Assembly: GCA_028866595.1 (NCBI GenBank)
Contig: JAGWHV010000046.1
Coordinates: forward strand, 1 to 5,711
Length of the DNA stretch: 5,711 nt
DNA from: Patescibacteria group bacterium
GTDB taxonomy: Bacteria; Patescibacteriota; Minisyncoccia; Phycocordibacterales; UBA6065
Direction: 5' to 3'
In this document: in pieces, positions 4,070-5,711 of the stretch
Layout of the letters: each line of letters starts with the position of its first letter
Position numbering within the stretch: the first letter of the stretch is position 1
Made by a program: the position numbers and the translations under genes
The notes under the pieces: generated by a model
What the model was told of the DNA's origin: nothing
Databases searched by the model: none
What the model saw: the letters and a program-made list of their open reading frames with translations, nothing else

Positions 4070-4747
4070 TTATACAATACGAGTTTTCTTCTGGGCGTTA
4101 CGCCAGGCATCTATATCGGCGTGATTGCCGGAAAGCAATACTTTCGGCACGCGGAGCTTCTTCCCTTTCCAAGAGACCGCTTCGGGACGCGTGTAGACAT
4201 CGGGGCTGGCGACGCGCTCTTCCTCTCGCGAATCGAAATTGCCGAGAACGCCCTCGATCTGGCGCGCTATCGAATCCATCATGATCATCGCCGGCAATTC
4301 CCCTCCGGTGAGAACGTACGGCCCGACGGAGACATCCTCCATTTTGAACATCTTTTTGACCCGGGCATCGATGCCTTCGTAGCGGCCAGAGACGAGTATG
4401 ATGTGATCGTACTTTTTCGCCGCTGATTTGGCATACGCGGTGTCAAACTGTTTACCGGCCGGGCTGAAAAATATGATCTTTGTACGGCTCTTGCCCCGTT
4501 TGCCTTTCGCGGCGATCGATCTCTGGGCTTTTTCTATCGCTTTCGCTACGGGCAAAGCCTGGATGACCATGCCGGGGCCGCCGCCGTAGGGCTTTTGATC
4601 GACCCTCTGCCATTTGTCATCGGCAAAGTCACGCGGGTTGTAGAACTTGACCCTGATCTTTTTGTCCTCGATAGCGCGCTTGAGGATCGACTCGCCGAGG
4701 TACGAATCGAACGCGCCTGGAAACAAGGTGACGATATGGAATGTCAT
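4070..4747 (-). CDS. trmD: tRNA (guanine-N1)-37 methyltransferase TrmD
   Basis: TrmD methylates G37 next to the anticodon using S-adenosylmethionine and prevents +1 frameshifting. It is a SPOUT-class trefoil-knot enzyme that works as a dimer. The 225 residues show the family signatures in order: TLFPGAFDSYL (7-17), DQKPYGGGPGMV (50-61), SGRYEGIDARV (120-130), the knot loop VGPYVLTGGELPAM (141-154), VYTRPE (184-189) and VPKVLLSGNHADIDAWR (200-216). It is about 30 residues shorter than E. coli TrmD, mainly at the C-terminus. Two conserved positions differ: Pro143 where Asp is usual in GDYVLTGGE, and Ser181 where the catalytic Asp (E. coli Asp169) would align, with Asp183 nearby. It starts at ATG 4747 with no clear Shine-Dalgarno sequence. 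The usual rpsP-rimM-trmD-rplS context is absent; it heads a cluster with the sigma factor. Confidence 0.96.
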   Translation of the reverse strand: MTFHIVTLFPGAFDSYLGESILKRAIEDKKIRVKFYNPRDFADDKWQRVDQKPYGGGPGMVIQALPVAKAIEKAQRSIAAKGKRGKSRTKIIFFSPAGKQFDTAYAKSAAKKYDHIILVSGRYEGIDARVKKMFKMEDVSVGPYVLTGGELPAMIMMDSIARQIEGVLGNFDSREEERVASPDVYTRPEAVSWKGKKLRVPKVLLSGNHADIDAWRNAQKKTRIV

Positions 4748-4792
4748 CGCCCTAAGATTACAGCTTTTGGACGTTTGGGCAAGGAGGGACGA

Positions 4793-5711
4793 TCACTCCC
4801 CTAGAGCCGCTCTCGTAAGAGGGCCGAAGTAGCCGGTCGGAGGGATGCCATTGTCCTTCTGGAAGCGTACGAGAGCCGCTTTTGTAAGAGAACCGAAGAC
4901 GTCTGTCTCGTGGCCAGGAGATCCGGGTCCTTGAGAGGATATGGTATATCCCTTCGAATTGAGGAGAGACTGGAGAGAATGGACGGCAGGGCCGATATTA
5001 CCTGATGAGAGATTCGTCCGGGGTACGGCCGGATGAGATGCGGTTGTAGAAAGGACAGAGATGGCAGAGAGAGCCTCTTGAGCCTTGGTTTCTGGGATAA
5101 GGCCCGAGTCGATGAACGCTTGGATGAGGGAGGCGATCGTCTGGGAAGAGATAGAGACCGAGGCGGAGCTAGCAGATGGCGTCGAAGCCGAGACAGTCGA
5201 TACCGCTGCCCTACTGCTTCCTGACGAGCCGCCTGGGCGGAATGAGGTTGAAGCCGGAGCGGCGCACGCGGAGGCCGTAAATGCCTGAATGGCGCCGTAT
5301 GCGGTACCCGCGCCGTTCGTGGCATATGCCCGGACGTAATAGATAGTGTTGCAGTAGAGAGAAGAGAGAGAATGGGAGAAAGGACCTGATGCCGCTCCAA
5401 CGGATGAGGTGGCGATGACAGAGGAGAGCGAGGAATCAGTCGAATATGCAAAGCCCGCATCGGTGACGCTCGAGCTTCCTGATGATGTGATCGTCCCATT
5501 CTCCGTGGCTGAAGACGAAGTGACAGACGTGGCGCTTCCGGTGGTGACAGATGGCGGAGTTGAGGCGGTGCAAGCGGATGTCGTGAACGACTGGATAGAA
5601 CCGTATCCGGTGCCTCCCAGATTTGTGGCGTATGAGCGAACGTAGTACGTCGTATTGCACGTGAGACTGGAAACTGACGTCGAGAATGAAGCAGTACCCG
5701 ACTGGGCACCG
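4793..5711 (-). CDS. Secreted surface protein with fibronectin-like repeats and C-terminal peptidoglycan-binding domain (partial, 5' end outside window)
   Basis: The last 305 residues are in the window; the gene continues past base 5711. Two copies of a repeat containing YYVR(S/A)YATN, GT.YG and FT lie 102 residues apart. This is the tail strand pattern of fibronectin type III-like domains common in bacterial surface proteins. A Ser/Thr/Ala-rich linker follows, with one helical stretch (TIASLIQAFIDSGLIPETKA). The C-terminus (4796-4999) is a PG_binding_1 domain, NIGPAVHSLQSLLNSKGY...VFGSLTKAALVRFQKDNGI...GYFGPLTRAAL, which binds peptidoglycan and would anchor the protein outside the cell. Such repeat-plus-PG-binding proteins are typical of Parcubacteria. 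A signal peptide is expected in the missing part. A different frame open over the same stretch encodes an Arg/Ser-rich string and is not the gene. No terminator separates it from trmD, 45 bp downstream. Confidence 0.92.
   Translation of the reverse strand, partial: GAQSGTASFSTSVSSLTCNTTYYVRSYATNLGGTGYGSIQSFTTSACTASTPPSVTTGSATSVTSSSATENGTITSSGSSSVTDAGFAYSTDSSLSSVIATSSVGAASGPFSHSLSSLYCNTIYYVRAYATNGAGTAYGAIQAFTASACAAPASTSFRPGGSSGSSRAAVSTVSASTPSASSASVSISSQTIASLIQAFIDSGLIPETKAQEALSAISVLSTTASHPAVPRTNLSSGNIGPAVHSLQSLLNSKGYTISSQGPGSPGHETDVFGSLTKAALVRFQKDNGIPPTGYFGPLTRAALGE
5264..5353 (-). repeat. Second copy of the 90-bp surface-protein repeat core
   Basis: This encodes CNTIYYVRAYATNGAG continued by TAYGAIQAFTASAC. 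It shares 22 of 30 residues with the copy at 5570-5659, exactly 306 bp upstream in the gene. Both begin and end with Cys, so a disulfide inside each domain is possible. Confidence 0.85.
5570..5659 (-). repeat. First visible copy of the 90-bp surface-protein repeat core
   Basis: This encodes CNTTYYVRSYATNLGG continued by TGYGSIQSFTTSAC. It is the more N-terminal of the two visible copies. More copies are likely beyond the right edge, because the pattern is already established at the window boundary. Confidence 0.85.

Noticed and set aside
4069..4110. N-terminal extension of the sigma factor to an ATG at 4110
   Set aside because: It overlaps the conserved end of trmD in another frame. ATGs at 4068 and 4059 fit the usual sigma N-terminus and a coupled start.
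4757..4782. Possible trmD promoter (TTGCCC ... TGTAAT on the minus strand)
   Set aside because: The spacer is only 14 bp and the -35 is poor. Read-through from the surface protein gene is as likely.
4801..5709. A 302-residue minus-strand ORF rich in Arg, Ser and Pro
   Set aside because: It is the wrong frame over the surface protein gene. The neighbouring frame gives clear fibronectin-like repeats and a peptidoglycan-binding domain, while this one is low in complexity with no family.

Overview
The window looks like a piece of a compact bacterial chromosome, most probably from the Candidate Phyla Radiation (Patescibacteria, Parcubacteria-like). This is inferred from three things: a secreted fibronectin-like repeat protein ending in a C-terminal peptidoglycan-binding domain, a short TrmD, and small lineage-specific proteins. 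No marker here fixes the lineage. Four of the annotated genes end in TGA, so UGA is a stop codon and the UGA=Gly code of Gracilibacteria/Absconditabacteria does not apply.

Layout, left to right. The minus strand carries the first 110 codons of rpoB (RNA polymerase beta subunit), which leaves the window at base 1. Behind it is about 390 bp without a convincing gene; it holds a candidate rpoB promoter, a leader hairpin, a 21-bp near-palindrome and a 10-bp inverted repeat. Next come three minus-strand genes of unknown function (725-1228, 1328-1807, 2521-2976). Each has its own sigma70-like promoter very close to the start codon and its own intrinsic terminator. The second and third are divergent paralogues. 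Between them, on the plus strand, lies a DNA-3-methyladenine glycosylase of the AlkA/HhH-GPD family (1852-2490). It is divergent from one paralogue and convergent with the other.

The right half is a minus-strand cluster: trmD (tRNA m1G37 methyltransferase), an ECF-type sigma factor starting 1 nt after the trmD stop, and a small two-helix membrane protein. These probably form an operon that ends in two tandem strong hairpins (3032-3107). Upstream of trmD is the 3' part of a large Ser/Thr-rich surface protein gene that runs off the right edge.

Together the genes cover core information processing (rpoB, trmD), alkylation repair (AlkA-like), a possible envelope-signal circuit (sigma factor plus membrane protein) and a cell-surface protein. 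The most unusual points are the undescribed paralogue pair around the glycosylase gene, the recurring near-leaderless one-gene transcription units, and the 8-codon ORF that overlaps the start of the membrane protein gene.
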